A stretch of 64,000 nt of DNA from Chryseobacterium sp. 7 (GCF_003663845.1 NZ_RCCA01000001.1:124001-188000); one strand, 5' to 3'; shown: positions 45,734 through 56,785, numbered from the stretch's first letter. Notes: generated by a model not told the origin, from the sequence alone. Made by a program: numbers and translations.

Positions 45734-46057
45734 ATGAACTTACCTAACATTTTAAAGGAATTCTTAAAGGCACAGAAACTTTTTGACAGTATTTCTTTCG
45801 CTAATTGTTTTTCTGAACAGGCATCCGTATTTGATGAAGGAAAAATATACACTGGAAAAGAAGAAATAAGACAATGGAATGAAAAATCTAATAATGAATA
45901 CAAAACCCTGTTTGAGGTAAAAGATTTTTCGGTGAAGGATAATACAACGGTTTTAAGAATCAATATTTCCGGTTCTTTTGATGGAAGCCCTGTAATACTG
46001 AATTTTCATTTCCGGACGAAGGATAATCTTATTACGGCTTTAGCTATTACTGAATAA
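45734..46057 (+). CDS. NTF2/SnoaL-like small protein
   Basis: 107 residues reading LKAQKLFDSISFANCFSEQA, GKEEIRQWNEKSNNEYKTL, LRINISGSFDGSPVILNFHF. This is the cone-shaped alpha+beta barrel pattern of nuclear-transport-factor-2-like proteins. It is co-transcribed with the SDR gene (18-bp gap), so probably part of the same HxlR-controlled function. Confidence 0.8.
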   Translation: MNLPNILKEFLKAQKLFDSISFANCFSEQASVFDEGKIYTGKEEIRQWNEKSNNEYKTLFEVKDFSVKDNTTVLRINISGSFDGSPVILNFHFRTKDNLITALAITE

Positions 46058-46065
46058 GTTATAAA

Positions 46066-46102
46066 AAATAAAGAATCCCAAAGCTTGCTTTGGGACTCTT
46101 TT
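46066..46102. terminator. Bidirectional terminator, NTF2-like / gltA
   Basis: AAAGAATCCCAAAGC pairs with GCTTTGGGACTCTTT (one mismatch), with T-runs on either side. Lies between convergent genes. Confidence 0.88.
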
Positions 46103-46119
46103 TATGGTATAAGCAAATA

Positions 46120-47406
46120 TTATCTGCTTGCGATGTCTATGTAGTTTCTTTCCTGAGCACCTTGGTAAACCTGTCTTGGTCTTCCGATTGGGTCTCCTTT
46201 CAGTCTCATTTCTTTCCACTGAGAAATCCATCCCGGAAGTCTTCCTAATGCAAACATTACTGTAAACATTTCTGTAGGAATTCCTAACGCTCTGTAGATA
46301 ATTCCTGAATAGAAGTCTACGTTCGGATATAGTTTTCTTTCGATGAAGTACTCATCTTCAAGAGCTACTCTTTCTAACTGCATTGCAATATCAAGAGCTT
46401 TATCCTGAATACCAAGTGCAGTAAGGATATCGTCAGCAGCTTTCTTGATAATTTTCGCTCTTGGATCGAAATTTTTGTACACTCTGTGTCCGAATCCCAT
46501 TAGACGGAAGCTATCATTCTTATCTTTAGCTTTAGCAACATATTTAGATACGTCACCTCCGTCTTTCTCGATCAGTTCAAGCATTTCGATTACCGCCTGG
46601 TTAGCACCACCGTGAAGTGGTCCCCAAAGTGCAGATACTCCAGCAGAGATAGAAGCGAAAAGACCTGTGTGAGCAGAACCTACCATTCTTACTGTAGAAG
46701 TAGAACAGTTTTGTTCGTGGTCTGCGTGAAGGATTAATAATTTATCTAAAGCATTTACCACTACCGGATCAATTTCGAAATCAGCGTTTGGTAATCTGAA
46801 TGCCATTTTGTAGAAGTTCTCTACGTAGTTTAGGTTGTTATCCCCATGGTTTAATGGTAAACCTTGAGTTTTTCTGTAAGTCCAAGCACAAAGGTGAGAG
46901 AACTTAGCGATCATAAGCTCAGCAGCATGATCCATTTCTTCTTTAGAGTTTACGTTAACTGCCTTCGGATTGAAAGCTGTCAAAGCAGAAGTTAAAGAAG
47001 ATAAAACTCCCATAGGATGAGCAGAACGAGGAAAAACATCAATGATTTTTTTCATTTCGTCTGCGATGAAGTTATATTTTTTAATATTATTGTCGAATGA
47101 AGTAAACTGATCCTGAGTAGGTAATTCTCCATGTAATAAAAGATACATTACTTCAGTGAAGTTAGATTTTTCAGCAATCTGTTCAATTGGATAACCTCTG
47201 TAGAATAATTCTCCTTTATCTCCGTCTAAGTAAGTGATGTCGCTAATAGTAGCTCCCGTATTTTTGTAACCTAAATCCAGAGTGATCAAACCTGTCTGGT
47301 CTCTTAATTTTGAAATATCAATCCCTCTGTCTCCGATAGTACTATCCACGATTGGATATTCATATGAATTACCTGCGTAATTCAATATTACTTTGTTGTC
47401 TGACAT
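46120..47406 (-). CDS. gltA: Citrate synthase
   Basis: This 428-residue type II hexameric-type enzyme condenses acetyl-CoA and oxaloacetate. Motifs: DGDKGELFYRGYPIEQIA, HADHEQNCSTSTVRMVGS with catalytic His, LWGPLHGGANQAVIEML, and MGFGHRVYKNFDPRA. The C-terminus has MFTVMFALGRLPGWISQW and the GRPRQVYQG region. Length as usual for this form. Transcribed after eno but separated from it by a terminator hairpin. Confidence 0.97.
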   Translation of the reverse strand: MSDNKVILNYAGNSYEYPIVDSTIGDRGIDISKLRDQTGLITLDLGYKNTGATISDITYLDGDKGELFYRGYPIEQIAEKSNFTEVMYLLLHGELPTQDQFTSFDNNIKKYNFIADEMKKIIDVFPRSAHPMGVLSSLTSALTAFNPKAVNVNSKEEMDHAAELMIAKFSHLCAWTYRKTQGLPLNHGDNNLNYVENFYKMAFRLPNADFEIDPVVVNALDKLLILHADHEQNCSTSTVRMVGSAHTGLFASISAGVSALWGPLHGGANQAVIEMLELIEKDGGDVSKYVAKAKDKNDSFRLMGFGHRVYKNFDPRAKIIKKAADDILTALGIQDKALDIAMQLERVALEDEYFIERKLYPNVDFYSGIIYRALGIPTEMFTVMFALGRLPGWISQWKEMRLKGDPIGRPRQVYQGAQERNYIDIASR

Positions 47407-47446
47407 TATTTATTTTTTTTTTTAAATATACCACTTTCCATAAAAT

Positions 47447-47474
47447 ACGGCAAACAAAAATTATCGCTTGCCGT
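47447..47474 (-). terminator. Terminator between eno and gltA
   Basis: ACGGCAA (47447-47453) pairs with TTGCCGT (47468-47474), followed on the minus strand by ATTTTAT. It lies 43 bp upstream of the gltA start, so it separates the two transcription units at least partly. Confidence 0.6.
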
Positions 47475-47489
47475 TATTTATAAATTCAA

Positions 47490-48785
<1,296 letters not shown>

Positions 48786-48803
48786 TTATTTTTTTAGTTT
48801 AGA

Positions 48804-48811
48804 CAAATTTA
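48804..48811 (-). promoter_or_regulatory. Flavobacterial -7 element (TAAATTTG) of eno
   Basis: CAAATTTA on the + strand, i.e. TAAATTTG on the minus strand, exactly TAnnTTTG. It lies 22 bp before the ATG. A -33 TTG at standard spacing is not obvious. Confidence 0.5.
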
Positions 48812-49030
48812 ATCAAAATTTAACTTTTAATGGTATTTCGAGGGATTTTTTTGAGATAAATCCAAGTTAAATTTTAGTTAATTTATATTATGATAATTCC
48901 ACAATTTCTTAGCAAAAGATGAGGGATCTATATTGAGAAAATAATGGTTCAAAAGTTCTTCTAAAAAAATGAGTTTTTGAATAATTTTTGACAGATAAAT
49001 TTCTAATTTCTATGATTTTTTTTATAACCT

Positions 49031-49816
49031 TTATAAAGTGATTTTGAATAGAAGGCTGGTTCCGGGGCTTTCGGATACGATCGTACATTCACCGGACAAT
49101 TCGCTCATTCTTCTTTTCATATTCCGCAGACCATTTCCTTTTGACTGTTCATCCTGAATTCCGGTTCCGTTATCAGAGATTTTCATGCAGAAGTTATTTT
49201 TTTCCTGTGAAAAAGAAAGTTTCAGGGTATTAGCATGGCTATGTTTGTAAACATTATTAACTGCTTCTTTTAAACAGAGAAAGAGATTACGTCTCATTTC
49301 TGTAGAAACAGGGCTTTCTGCAATGATGTCTCCACATTCTGACTGCAGTACGATTTTTGTTTTCTTTAAAAAGTTCCCGGTGTACAATATGGCATAATCA
49401 ATGAAGCTCCCTAAGGTATCATTCCCTGAGTTCAGGCTCCACAGCATTTCACGCATAGAGATATTCATTTCTTCTGAGGTTTTCAGAAGTTCATTGATGT
49501 CGTTTTGCAGATCATCGTCTGATGCTTTTTGTTTTATAAATTCTGCCTGAAGTTTTAATGCGGAAATTCCTGCGCCCAGATCATCATGCATATCGTGAGA
49601 GATACGTTCCCGCTCCTGTTCCAGAACTTTTTGTTGCTCGAGTTCTTTCTGAAGGAGTTTATTTTGATTTTCCGTATTCATTTGTTTTTCTCTTAAATAA
49701 AGAATTTGTTTTTTGTTGTGCATTAATACAACAAAAATGATAAAAGCTGCAAAAACTAATATCAATGCAATAGCCGCAACAAATATAAATTTTAGTTCAA
49801 ATGGTAATTCTTTCAT
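49031..49816 (-). CDS. Membrane sensor histidine kinase (HisKA_3 / NarL type)
   Basis: 261 residues. One transmembrane helix (about 11-33), a coiled-coil linker (40-70), dimerisation/phosphoacceptor helix ERISHDMHDDLGAGISALK with H77, N-box LKEAVNNVYKHSHA, G-boxes ISDNGTGI and GNGLRNMKRRM. There is no extracytoplasmic sensor domain to speak of, so it probably reads a signal from a partner. It is the last gene of a four-gene set with the response regulator at 51324. Its start overlaps the end of the membrane protein gene by 20 bp. Confidence 0.92.
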   Translation of the reverse strand: MKELPFELKFIFVAAIALILVFAAFIIFVVLMHNKKQILYLREKQMNTENQNKLLQKELEQQKVLEQERERISHDMHDDLGAGISALKLQAEFIKQKASDDDLQNDINELLKTSEEMNISMREMLWSLNSGNDTLGSFIDYAILYTGNFLKKTKIVLQSECGDIIAESPVSTEMRRNLFLCLKEAVNNVYKHSHANTLKLSFSQEKNNFCMKISDNGTGIQDEQSKGNGLRNMKRRMSELSGECTIVSESPGTSLLFKITL

Positions 49817-50411
49817 TTTTGCATAGCAGTCCTTTTAAAAATATCATATAGGAAATAATTGTGATTATTTGGAATGTCACTTTCAATAGATTTGAAAATG
49901 CTAAATCAGATTTTGTAAAAAAATACATGGGAAACATTCTGAAAATATAGAAAATTGCCCAAAGTAGTAATGAGCTGCTTATCCAAAAAAAACGAAGATG
50001 TATTATATTTTCTTCTCTATTTTTTTCTGAAATTTTTTGATAAAACCAAAACAAAGAAATAAAGATTAAAAAAACTGAATATATAAAACCTGTAATTATT
50101 GAATAATTAGTCTTCGAAGTACAAATAAATACAACTCCAGCTAAAATAAAAAATAAAGAAAATATTCTAATTAATATATTTTTTTTTAATTCATCAAAAT
50201 ATATCCATCCAAAGTAAGCAATACAAAATATATCTAAATAATTATATATTCTCGTTGTAATAAAATCTGTCTTGTAACTAATTAAAGCCTCAACAAGAAT
50301 AGTAATGTTAAAATATAACCAAAAACATTGTTTCCAAAGCCTTCTAAAAGCAATGGAAACAATTAAATTAATAATTATAACAATATAATATGTAATATCT
50401 AAAATGCTCAT
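49797..50411 (-). CDS. Polytopic membrane protein between regulator and kinase genes
   Basis: 204 residues with about six hydrophobic helices. The start is taken at MSILDITYYIVIIINLIVSI (50411), which follows the stop of the preceding gene directly; a longer frame would overlap it. Segments such as YKTDFITTRIYNYLDIFCIA and FRMFPMYFFTKSDLA are not family signatures I know. Its coupled position suggests that it is the sensory or signal-transmitting partner of the adjacent kinase, which itself has only one helix. Confidence 0.7.
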   Translation of the reverse strand: MSILDITYYIVIIINLIVSIAFRRLWKQCFWLYFNITILVEALISYKTDFITTRIYNYLDIFCIAYFGWIYFDELKKNILIRIFSLFFILAGVVFICTSKTNYSIITGFIYSVFLIFISLFWFYQKISEKNREENIIHLRFFWISSSLLLWAIFYIFRMFPMYFFTKSDLAFSNLLKVTFQIITIISYMIFLKGLLCKNERITI

Positions 50412-50412
50412 T

Positions 50413-51318
50413 TTAACAATTTGACCCATCTGGTGGTGGGCAAAGACCATTTCTATCATAAACAGATTCTTTCTCAAATGGTGTTCGTCCTTCCTCAGTA
50501 TGATGTTCTGAGGTCATCAAAAATGTCAATCTATGCATATGCTTAACTTTAATACATATATCATCATCATCTGGATATTGTAAATAGTCGTTATTAAGAT
50601 AGATAACCGGATAAAAAGCAATAACAGAATTTGCAGTCCCTCCACAGACTCTAATAAAGTTTTCATACATTCTTCTTCCCAAGATAAATCTTTTCGTATT
50701 CTTGGAGTTAGGATCCTGAGTTTCATGAACAATATATCTATCAAGTATTGATTTTAGACCTTGGTCATATCTCGTCCTATAGTCTTCAAACTCAGTTTTT
50801 GATAAAGTTTTTTTTCGTGGAGTGTTACTAATAATGTGATAAGTATTTTCATTCTCATTCATGGTCAAAAATTCCAGTCCTAAAGCATTATCCTTACTCT
50901 CGCCTAAATAAATCTTTATCTTAGTGGTAGCAATATCACGAAAGAGCTCCTGAGCAACTTCTTTCGATATTTCAATTGATGGTAAATATTTTCGCTGCAT
51001 ACCATCTAACTCAGTATATCTATCCCTCCAATTTAATATAACTCCAGAATCAACCTCCCCAGAGTCAGACATGCTGTTATCCGGACAAGTTTTATTTTTG
51101 AGGGCCCTCACGGTATAATCGGCATTCACATCCTCTTGTCTGCTAATTTTAAAATCTTTAAAATTAAATACTTCCGCTCTGTCAATAAATCCAAGTTCTG
51201 CAATCATTTTATCACAAAACGTTTTTATTACATTTAGCTCATTCTCATTTAATTCATGATAATGAACAAGTTGAGAGATTCTCCCTAAAATTGAATCTAA
51301 TTCAATGTTTGTTCCCAT
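50413..51318 (-). CDS. Unknown 301-residue protein of the two-component operon
   Basis: No family recognised. N-terminal 60 residues are helical (MGTNIELDSILGRISQLVHY). The middle has KNKTCPDNSMSDSGEVDSG and an ordered alpha/beta stretch (YLPSIEISKEVAQELFRDI, KIKIYLGESKDNALGLEFLT). The C-terminal part contains FILGRRMYENFIRVCGGTAN and FLMTSEHHTEEGRTPFEKES. No signal peptide or membrane segment, so it is probably cytoplasmic. Located 5 bp after the response-regulator gene. Lower GC than neighbouring gltA/eno. Confidence 0.65.
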   Translation of the reverse strand: MGTNIELDSILGRISQLVHYHELNENELNVIKTFCDKMIAELGFIDRAEVFNFKDFKISRQEDVNADYTVRALKNKTCPDNSMSDSGEVDSGVILNWRDRYTELDGMQRKYLPSIEISKEVAQELFRDIATTKIKIYLGESKDNALGLEFLTMNENENTYHIISNTPRKKTLSKTEFEDYRTRYDQGLKSILDRYIVHETQDPNSKNTKRFILGRRMYENFIRVCGGTANSVIAFYPVIYLNNDYLQYPDDDDICIKVKHMHRLTFLMTSEHHTEEGRTPFEKESVYDRNGLCPPPDGSNC

Positions 51319-51323
51319 AATTC

Positions 51324-51956
51324 TTAGTTTTTAAAATTGTTAAACTTATTGATAGCCTCCACTTTATTGTTTACGTGAAGTTTTCTGTAGATATTGCCAA
51401 CATGTTTTTTAACGGTATCAATGCTGATACATTTTTTATCCGCTATTTCTTTATAAAGAAGTCCCTCAGAGAGAAGCTCAAGAACTTCTTTTTCACGTTC
51501 CGTAAGTTCATCGAAACCTTTGATTTCGGCAAGGCTTCTTTCAAAATGCTTAAGAACTCTTCGGGCAATGGAAAAACTCATAGGAGCGCCACCGTTGTAA
51601 ACGTCGCGGATGGAAGAAAGAATTTTATCCATGCTTTCTCCTTTAACAAGATACCCCATTGCTCCGGCTTTTAAAGAATTAAAGATCTTCTCATCATCAT
51701 CAAAGCTGGTGCACATAATAAATTGTGTATTGGGCATTTCTTTCCGTAGCCTTTCTATGATTTCTATTCCCAGCATATCCTGCAACTGGATATCCATCAT
51801 TACTACGTCCGGAGAAATATCAGGTAGGTTTTGCATGGCATCATTTCCATCAAAGAACTGAGCAATTACCTTCATATCCTGTTGGTAATTGATGACCTTC
51901 TTCAACGCATTGTTGTAGTTTTTTTCATCTTCTACTATGGCGATGGAAATGCTCAT
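51324..51956 (-). CDS. NarL/FixJ-family response regulator
   Basis: 210 residues from ATG 51956 (MSISIAIVEDE, the canonical start; a longer frame begins at 51977). Receiver domain with E9-D10, phospho-acceptor D55 (VVMMDIQLQD) and K105 (GYLVKGES). LuxR-type HTH at about 150-205: ELTEREKEVLELLSEGLLYK and SIDTVKKHVGNIYRKLHVNN. It pairs with the HisKA_3 kinase three genes downstream, the family combination being standard. What is unusual is the unrelated pair of genes lying between them. Confidence 0.93.
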   Translation of the reverse strand: MSISIAIVEDEKNYNNALKKVINYQQDMKVIAQFFDGNDAMQNLPDISPDVVMMDIQLQDMLGIEIIERLRKEMPNTQFIMCTSFDDDEKIFNSLKAGAMGYLVKGESMDKILSSIRDVYNGGAPMSFSIARRVLKHFERSLAEIKGFDELTEREKEVLELLSEGLLYKEIADKKCISIDTVKKHVGNIYRKLHVNNKVEAINKFNNFKN

Positions 51957-51977
51957 GACTTTGTTTGTTTGCAGCAA

Positions 51978-52400
51978 ATTTCAACAGAAAACACATTGAA
52001 ATCAATTACACGTTTGTGTAATATTGAGAGGTGAGTTTTTCATTATGGTTGAGTTCTTTAGTTTTCTTAAATTTAATCAATTTTTCATTTATAAATTCAT
52101 ATTAATTTAAATTAATATCAACATAACTGAACAAAATGTAAATAAATAATAATTTTTCCTTTTAAAAATCAAATTTATATGCAGGAAATCTCCTTTTCGA
52201 AGATGGATCTGAAAAGGATTTTGAATTAAAAGAAAATAATCGGGATCCAACTGAAAATTATATTCCTTGGAATTGCCTTATTCAAGCAGAAAAAGAAGAG
52301 ATTTCTATTTCAATATCGGCAGAAATTTCTCATATTGTCAGGCATGATTTTTGCAAAAATTAAAGCGTAAAAATTATAGTAAATATCAAATAATATAATC
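51978..52400. other. Divergent gap with a possible gene remnant
   Basis: No complete gene. On the + strand about 52160-52362 an open frame without ATG reads YAGNLLFEDGSEKDFELKEN and PTENYIPWNCLIQAEKEEI, then a stop. It has protein-like composition but no family I recognise, and stops upstream prevent a full gene. It could be the end of a decayed gene. Promoters for 51956 (minus) and 52401 (plus) must lie in this gap. Confidence 0.4.
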
Positions 52401-52835
52401 ATGAAAAAAAGCCTTTTAGCACTTGGTGCTGTGCTTACATTAACGGCTGTAAGCTGCAAAAAAAGTGAAAGCGGAAACAAAAGCGTTATCAAAACAGACA
52501 GCTCAACAACTGTAGTTACTGATAATAATGGAAAAATAGATTCTGTGACACAAAGCTCTTCAACGGTAGACATCAATGGGAAGAAAACCGAAAAGACAGA
52601 TTTTGTTTATAAAGCTACAGACGGAACGTTAGTAAAAGTGATATTCAAAAACGATCCTAAAGAAAGTACAGTAGCCATTACGAGCAATAAGAAAACATTT
52701 ACATTGCCTAAGACCGAAACGAAAGGTGATGAAACAATCTATAAGAAAGATGATATGACGGCAAGGGTAAAAGGAGACAGCCTTCACCTGGAACAGGGTA
52801 ATAATATTATTGAGCTTAAAAGAACAAAGATTTAA
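52401..52835 (+). CDS. Small lipoprotein, unknown function
   Basis: 144 residues with a lipoprotein signal peptide (MKKSLLALGAVLTLTAVSC, C19). The mature part is Ser/Thr/Lys-rich (STTVVTDNNGKIDSVTQSSS) followed by a short beta-like domain (GTLVKVIFKNDPKESTVAI, YKKDDMTARVKGDSLHLEQG). Such low-complexity small lipoproteins are common in Chryseobacterium. Ends in a terminator shared with the convergent amidase gene. Confidence 0.8.
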   Translation: MKKSLLALGAVLTLTAVSCKKSESGNKSVIKTDSSTTVVTDNNGKIDSVTQSSSTVDINGKKTEKTDFVYKATDGTLVKVIFKNDPKESTVAITSNKKTFTLPKTETKGDETIYKKDDMTARVKGDSLHLEQGNNIIELKRTKI

Positions 52836-52844
52836 AATAAAAAA

Positions 52845-52871
52845 TGTCCCAAAACCTAGTGGGACATTTTT
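52845..52871. terminator. Bidirectional terminator, lipoprotein / amidase
   Basis: AAAATGTCCCA pairs with TGGGACATTTT; T-runs on both strands. Lies between convergent genes. Confidence 0.88.
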
Positions 52872-52872
52872 A

Positions 52873-53703
52873 TTATATTTTTGTCAGCAAATCACTGTTG
52901 ATCCATCCATATATAGGTTCTCCGTCTTTCCCCGGTTTAAACAAAACATATACATAGAACCATCCCAGCTTGCTTTTAATAAATTCAACCTGAGTATCTT
53001 TTTTGAGCTCTGCTATGGCTTCAAATTCAATTCCTGCCCCATTTCTTACATTGGCATATTCAGTATTCACTTTATACATATCTGCGGTATCATCTTCTCT
53101 TCCTAGCAGCTTTGCTCTGAAATTCTCCATAGGAAATGCAGGACCCGGATCATTTTTCCTGAAAGGAGCAATATCATCATGGCCCAGAATATTTTTGATG
53201 TTATAAGTTTCCATTAAGAGTTTACAAACCTGAAAACAAGTATCCAATTGTTTCTCTGTGAAGCTATGCCAATAGGAGGTCTCGTTTTCATGCTTATGTT
53301 TCGCTGTTACTACTACATCTTTTGAATATTCTTTTTCAAACCAGGCATAAAATCTTTCATTTACTTTGGTAAGTCTCCCCGGATTTTCCAGTTCAATTCC
53401 AATGGAAAAATCATTGAATCCTGAGCGGTCTGCCCATCGGCTTCTTCCCGCATGCCAAGCTTTCTTATTGAATTCAACCATTTGGGTAATCCTGCCATCA
53501 CTATCTATAATAATATGTGCTGAAGCTTTTGCCGTAGGATCCTTAAACCAGTTAATTGAATTCTCCGCTCCCCTTCCCGCAGTAAAATGAATGATAATGT
53601 ATTCCGGAACAATAATTCCCTCTTTATTGGGAGTTTCTATAAAGCTAATGCTCTCCCCGGAAATTGTTTTTCCTAACTTATCTTTTAAGATGATCATGAC
53701 CAA
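52873..53703 (-). CDS. N-acetylmuramoyl-L-alanine amidase (PGRP/amidase_2) with C-terminal SH3-like domain
   Basis: 276 residues. The amidase_2 fold is seen in YIIIHFTAGRGAENSINWF (zinc ligand H39), ASAHIIIDSDGRITQMV, KAWHAGRSRW, the SIGIELENPG segment, and LGHDDIAPFRKNDPGPAF with the last histidine ligand. The C-terminal 75 residues (VNTEYANVRNGAGIEFEAIA ... GWINSDLL) are a bacterial SH3-like domain that would bind the wall peptide. No signal peptide is obvious (MVMIILKDKLG), so it may be a recycling enzyme or be exported by other means. Confidence 0.9.
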   Translation of the reverse strand: MVMIILKDKLGKTISGESISFIETPNKEGIIVPEYIIIHFTAGRGAENSINWFKDPTAKASAHIIIDSDGRITQMVEFNKKAWHAGRSRWADRSGFNDFSIGIELENPGRLTKVNERFYAWFEKEYSKDVVVTAKHKHENETSYWHSFTEKQLDTCFQVCKLLMETYNIKNILGHDDIAPFRKNDPGPAFPMENFRAKLLGREDDTADMYKVNTEYANVRNGAGIEFEAIAELKKDTQVEFIKSKLGWFYVYVLFKPGKDGEPIYGWINSDLLTKI

Positions 53704-53757
53704 GATTTTTTAAACCCTCAAAGTTATTCTAAATATATTAATTAAACGTTAAGCAAA

Positions 53758-53792
53758 TAAAAAAAACCACCCGAAAAACGGATGGTTTTTAA
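53758..53792 (-). terminator. Terminator of the ribosomal operon
   Basis: ACCACCCG...CGGATGGT hairpin (one mismatch) with A/T-runs either side, 20-50 bp after the stop of rplQ on the minus strand. Confidence 0.75.
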
Positions 53793-53813
53793 TCAATATC
53801 TGAATGAATGTTA

Positions 53814-54335
53814 TTATTCTTCAGTTTTTTCTTCAGTAGTATCAGCTTTAGCTTCTTCTACTTTTTCTTCTACTACAGGAGCTTCAGCAACCACTGCTTC
53901 AGCTTTTTTAGTAGTAGCAGTTGATCTTCTGCTTCTTCTTGTAGCTTTTTTCTCTTCAGCATTAGGATTGTAAAGCTCGTTGAAATCTACTAACTCGATA
54001 AGAGCAGTATCAGCAGCATCACCTGGTCTGAATCCTGTCTTGATGATTCTTGTATAACCACCGTTTCTTTCAGCGATTTTAGGAGCTACAGTTCTGAATA
54101 ATTCAGCAACCGCAAATTTATTTTGAAGGTAAGAGAATACTACTCTTCTGTTATGTGTAGTATCTTCTTTTGCTTTTGTTAATAGAGGCTCAACATATAC
54201 TCTTAAAGCTTTAGCTTTAGCTACAGTAGTGTTGATTCTTTTATGCTCAATTAGAGAACAAGCCATATTAGAAAGTAAAGCACTTCTGTGAGAAGCTGTT
54301 CTTCCTAAGTGATTGAATTTTTTACCGTGTCTCAT
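53814..54335 (-). CDS. rplQ: 50S ribosomal protein L17
   Basis: 173 residues. The conserved part ([31 protein letters not shown], NGGYTRIIK) fills residues 1-120. An extra acidic Ala/Glu/Lys-rich tail (about 125-173: [20 protein letters not shown] ... [14 protein letters not shown]) is typical of Bacteroidota and absent from E. coli L17. Last gene of the operon, 6 bp after rpoA. Confidence 0.97.
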   Translation of the reverse strand: MRHGKKFNHLGRTASHRSALLSNMACSLIEHKRINTTVAKAKALRVYVEPLLTKAKEDTTHNRRVVFSYLQNKFAVAELFRTVAPKIAERNGGYTRIIKTGFRPGDAADTALIELVDFNELYNPNAEEKKATRRSRRSTATTKKAEAVVAEAPVVEEKVEEAKADTTEEKTEE

Positions 54336-54341
54336 TATTAA

Positions 54342-55337
54342 TTATTTATCAGCGTCTAACTTATATTTTGCAACGTCGAAACCGAAGTTAAGACCTTTTG
54401 AATGCACTAATTCTTCTAGTTCTGTCAAAGATTTTTTACCAAAATTTCTGAATTTCATCAAATCAGACTTACTGTAAGAAACCAGTTCTCCAAGAGTTTC
54501 GACTTCAGCTGCTTTAAGACAGTTAAGGGCTCTTACAGAAAGATCCATATCTGCTAATTTAGACTTAAGAAGTTGTCTTGTGTGAAGCGTTTCTTCATCG
54601 TACTGAATAGATGCTTTTACAGCTTCAGTTTCAAGCGTGATTCTCTCATCAGAGAATAGCATGAAGTGATAAATTAATATCTTAGAAGCTTCTGTTAAAG
54701 CATTCTGAGGGCTAATAGACCCGTCAGTTTCTATATCTAATACAAGTTTTTCGTAGTCTGTTTTTTGCTCTACACGATAATTTTCAATGCTGTATTGTAC
54801 TTTCTTGATCGGCGTGAAAATAGAGTCGATAGCAATAGTTCCTACAGGAGCATTGTTTGACTTATTTTGTTCAGAAGGAACATACCCTCTTCCTTTTTCA
54901 ATATTGAAAGTAATTTCGAAAGTTACATCACTGTTTAGGTTGCAAATCACTAAATCTGGGTTTAAAACCTCAAATCCATTGATAGATTTTCCTAAATCAC
55001 CAGCAGTAATAACCGTTTGACCTGAAACTTTAGCAACAACCTGCTCGTTAGCCTGGCCTTCTGCTGCAGCTTTTAATCTTACCTGCTTAAGGTTAAGAAT
55101 AATTTCGGTAACGTCTTCGATTACTCCTGGAATAGTTGAAAATTCGTGCTCTACACCTTCTATTTTGATAGATGAAATAGCGTATCCTTCCAGAGAAGAA
55201 AGCAACACTCTTCTCAAAGCATTACCGATTGTAAGCCCGAAACCTGGTTCTAAAGGTCTGAATTCAAATTGACCTTTAAATTCATCAGAGTTAAGTAAAA
55301 TTACTTTATCGGGTTTTATGAATTGTAAAATTGCCAT
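54342..55337 (-). CDS. rpoA: DNA-directed RNA polymerase subunit alpha
   Basis: 331 residues. N-terminal assembly domain ([40 protein letters not shown]) and C-terminal domain (about 250-325) with [20 protein letters not shown] and [16 protein letters not shown], which contact UP elements and regulators. Full length, between rpsD and rplQ as usual. Confidence 0.98.
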   Translation of the reverse strand: MAILQFIKPDKVILLNSDEFKGQFEFRPLEPGFGLTIGNALRRVLLSSLEGYAISSIKIEGVEHEFSTIPGVIEDVTEIILNLKQVRLKAAAEGQANEQVVAKVSGQTVITAGDLGKSINGFEVLNPDLVICNLNSDVTFEITFNIEKGRGYVPSEQNKSNNAPVGTIAIDSIFTPIKKVQYSIENYRVEQKTDYEKLVLDIETDGSISPQNALTEASKILIYHFMLFSDERITLETEAVKASIQYDEETLHTRQLLKSKLADMDLSVRALNCLKAAEVETLGELVSYSKSDLMKFRNFGKKSLTELEELVHSKGLNFGFDVAKYKLDADK

Positions 55338-55370
55338 ATTATTGGGTTGAGCAAAAATTTGATTAAAAAA

Positions 55371-55979
55371 TTATTTAGAGTAAAGTTCGACGATAAGGTT
55401 CTCCTTAATGTCCTCCGGAATCTGGATTCTTTCAGGAGCAGAAATGAAGGTACCTTCTTTCTTCTCATCGTTGAATTGTAACCACTCATAGTTTGACTTA
55501 GAAGCCAATGCATTGGTAACAACATCAAGAGACTTAGACTTTTCTCTTACGGTGATTACATCACCTGCTTTTACCAAGTAAGAAGGGATATTAAGAATCT
55601 CTCCGTTCACAGTAATGTGTCTGTGAGAAACTAATTGTCTAGCACCAGATCTAGTTTTAGCAAAACCTAATCTGTATACTACGTTATCCAATCTTGATTC
55701 ACAAAGTTGTAAAAGAACTTCCCCTGTTACTCCTTTGCTTCTGTGTGCTTTTTCAAATAAGTTAGCAAACTGTCTTTCTAAAATACCGTAAGTATATTTA
55801 GCTTTTTGTTTTTCAGCTAACTGAACTGCATATTCTGATTTTTTAGCACCTCTTCTTTTGTTAGGACCGTGTTGTCCTGGCGGTTGGTTCTTTCTTTTTT
55901 CGAAGTTTTTGTCATCTCCGTAGATTGCAGCACCAAACTTTCTAGCAATCTTAGTTTTAGGTCCAATATATCTTGCCAT
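55371..55979 (-). CDS. rpsD: 30S ribosomal protein S4
   Basis: 202 residues: [40 protein letters not shown], and the S4 RNA-binding domain [20 protein letters not shown]. The zinc-free form without an N-terminal Cys cluster. Primary rRNA binder of the small subunit. Confidence 0.98.
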   Translation of the reverse strand: MARYIGPKTKIARKFGAAIYGDDKNFEKRKNQPPGQHGPNKRRGAKKSEYAVQLAEKQKAKYTYGILERQFANLFEKAHRSKGVTGEVLLQLCESRLDNVVYRLGFAKTRSGARQLVSHRHITVNGEILNIPSYLVKAGDVITVREKSKSLDVVTNALASKSNYEWLQFNDEKKEGTFISAPERIQIPEDIKENLIVELYSK

Positions 55980-55998
55980 AATGGGTAAATTCTAAAAA

Positions 55999-56388
55999 TT
56001 AAACTCTTCTTCTTTTTGGTGGTCTACATCCATTGTGTGGCATAGGAGTCACATCAATGATTTCGCTAACTTCAATTCCTGAATTGTGAATAGATCTGAT
56101 AGCAGATTCTCTACCTGCACCTGGACCTTTCACAAACACCTTTACTCTTCTTAAACCAGCTTCGTGAGCTACAGCAGAGCAATTTTCAGCTGCCATCTGA
56201 GCAGCAAATGGAGTATTCTTTTTAGAACCTCTGAAACCCATTTTACCGGCAGAAGCCCAAGAGATAACCTCTCCGTTTTTATTTGTTAAAGAAATGATGA
56301 TGTTATTGAAAGAAGCCTGAATATGAGCTTCACCAATAGCTTCAACTTTTACTTTTCTTTTCTTAACTACTTTAGTTTGTTTTGCCAT
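55999..56388 (-). CDS. rpsK: 30S ribosomal protein S11
   Basis: 129 residues with the family motif [20 protein letters not shown] and the ending [17 protein letters not shown]. Located 12 bp after rpsM. Forms part of the platform near the E site. Confidence 0.98.
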   Translation of the reverse strand: MAKQTKVVKKRKVKVEAIGEAHIQASFNNIIISLTNKNGEVISWASAGKMGFRGSKKNTPFAAQMAAENCSAVAHEAGLRRVKVFVKGPGAGRESAIRSIHNSGIEVSEIIDVTPMPHNGCRPPKRRRV

Positions 56389-56400
56389 AATTCCTAACGA

Positions 56401-56778
56401 TTATTTACTAGCTTTTTTCTTGTTAGCAACAGTTTTTCTCTTTCCTTTTCTGGTTCTAGAGTTGTTTTTCGTTCTCTGGCCTCTTAAAGGTAATCCAAGT
56501 CTGTGACGTATTCCTCGTTGGCATCCTATGTCCATCAATCTCTTGATGTTCAATTGCACTTCAGATCTTAATTCTCCTTCTACTTTTACGTTTTCTAAGA
56601 TATAAGTTCTGATTGCAGCCAATTCATCGTCATTCCATTCGTTGACTTTTTTGTCTTCGCTGATACCGGCAGCTTTAAGGATTTCAGAAGAAGTACTTCT
56701 TCCAACACCATAAATGTAAGTTAAACCGATAACTCCTCTTTTGTTTTTTGGTAAATCAATACCTGCAATTCTCGCCAT
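56401..56778 (-). CDS. rpsM: 30S ribosomal protein S13
   Basis: 125 residues: [20 protein letters not shown], the helix-two-turn-helix region, and the C-terminal signature [20 protein letters not shown]. Basic Lys-rich tail. The alpha-type cluster begins here after rpmJ. Confidence 0.98.
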   Translation of the reverse strand: MARIAGIDLPKNKRGVIGLTYIYGVGRSTSSEILKAAGISEDKKVNEWNDDELAAIRTYILENVKVEGELRSEVQLNIKRLMDIGCQRGIRHRLGLPLRGQRTKNNSRTRKGKRKTVANKKKASK

Positions 56779-56785
56779 AATTTAA

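Noticed and set aside
53814..53973. Plus-strand Ser/Ala-rich frame at the end of rplQ
   Set aside because: Antisense shadow of the low-complexity C-terminal tail of L17.
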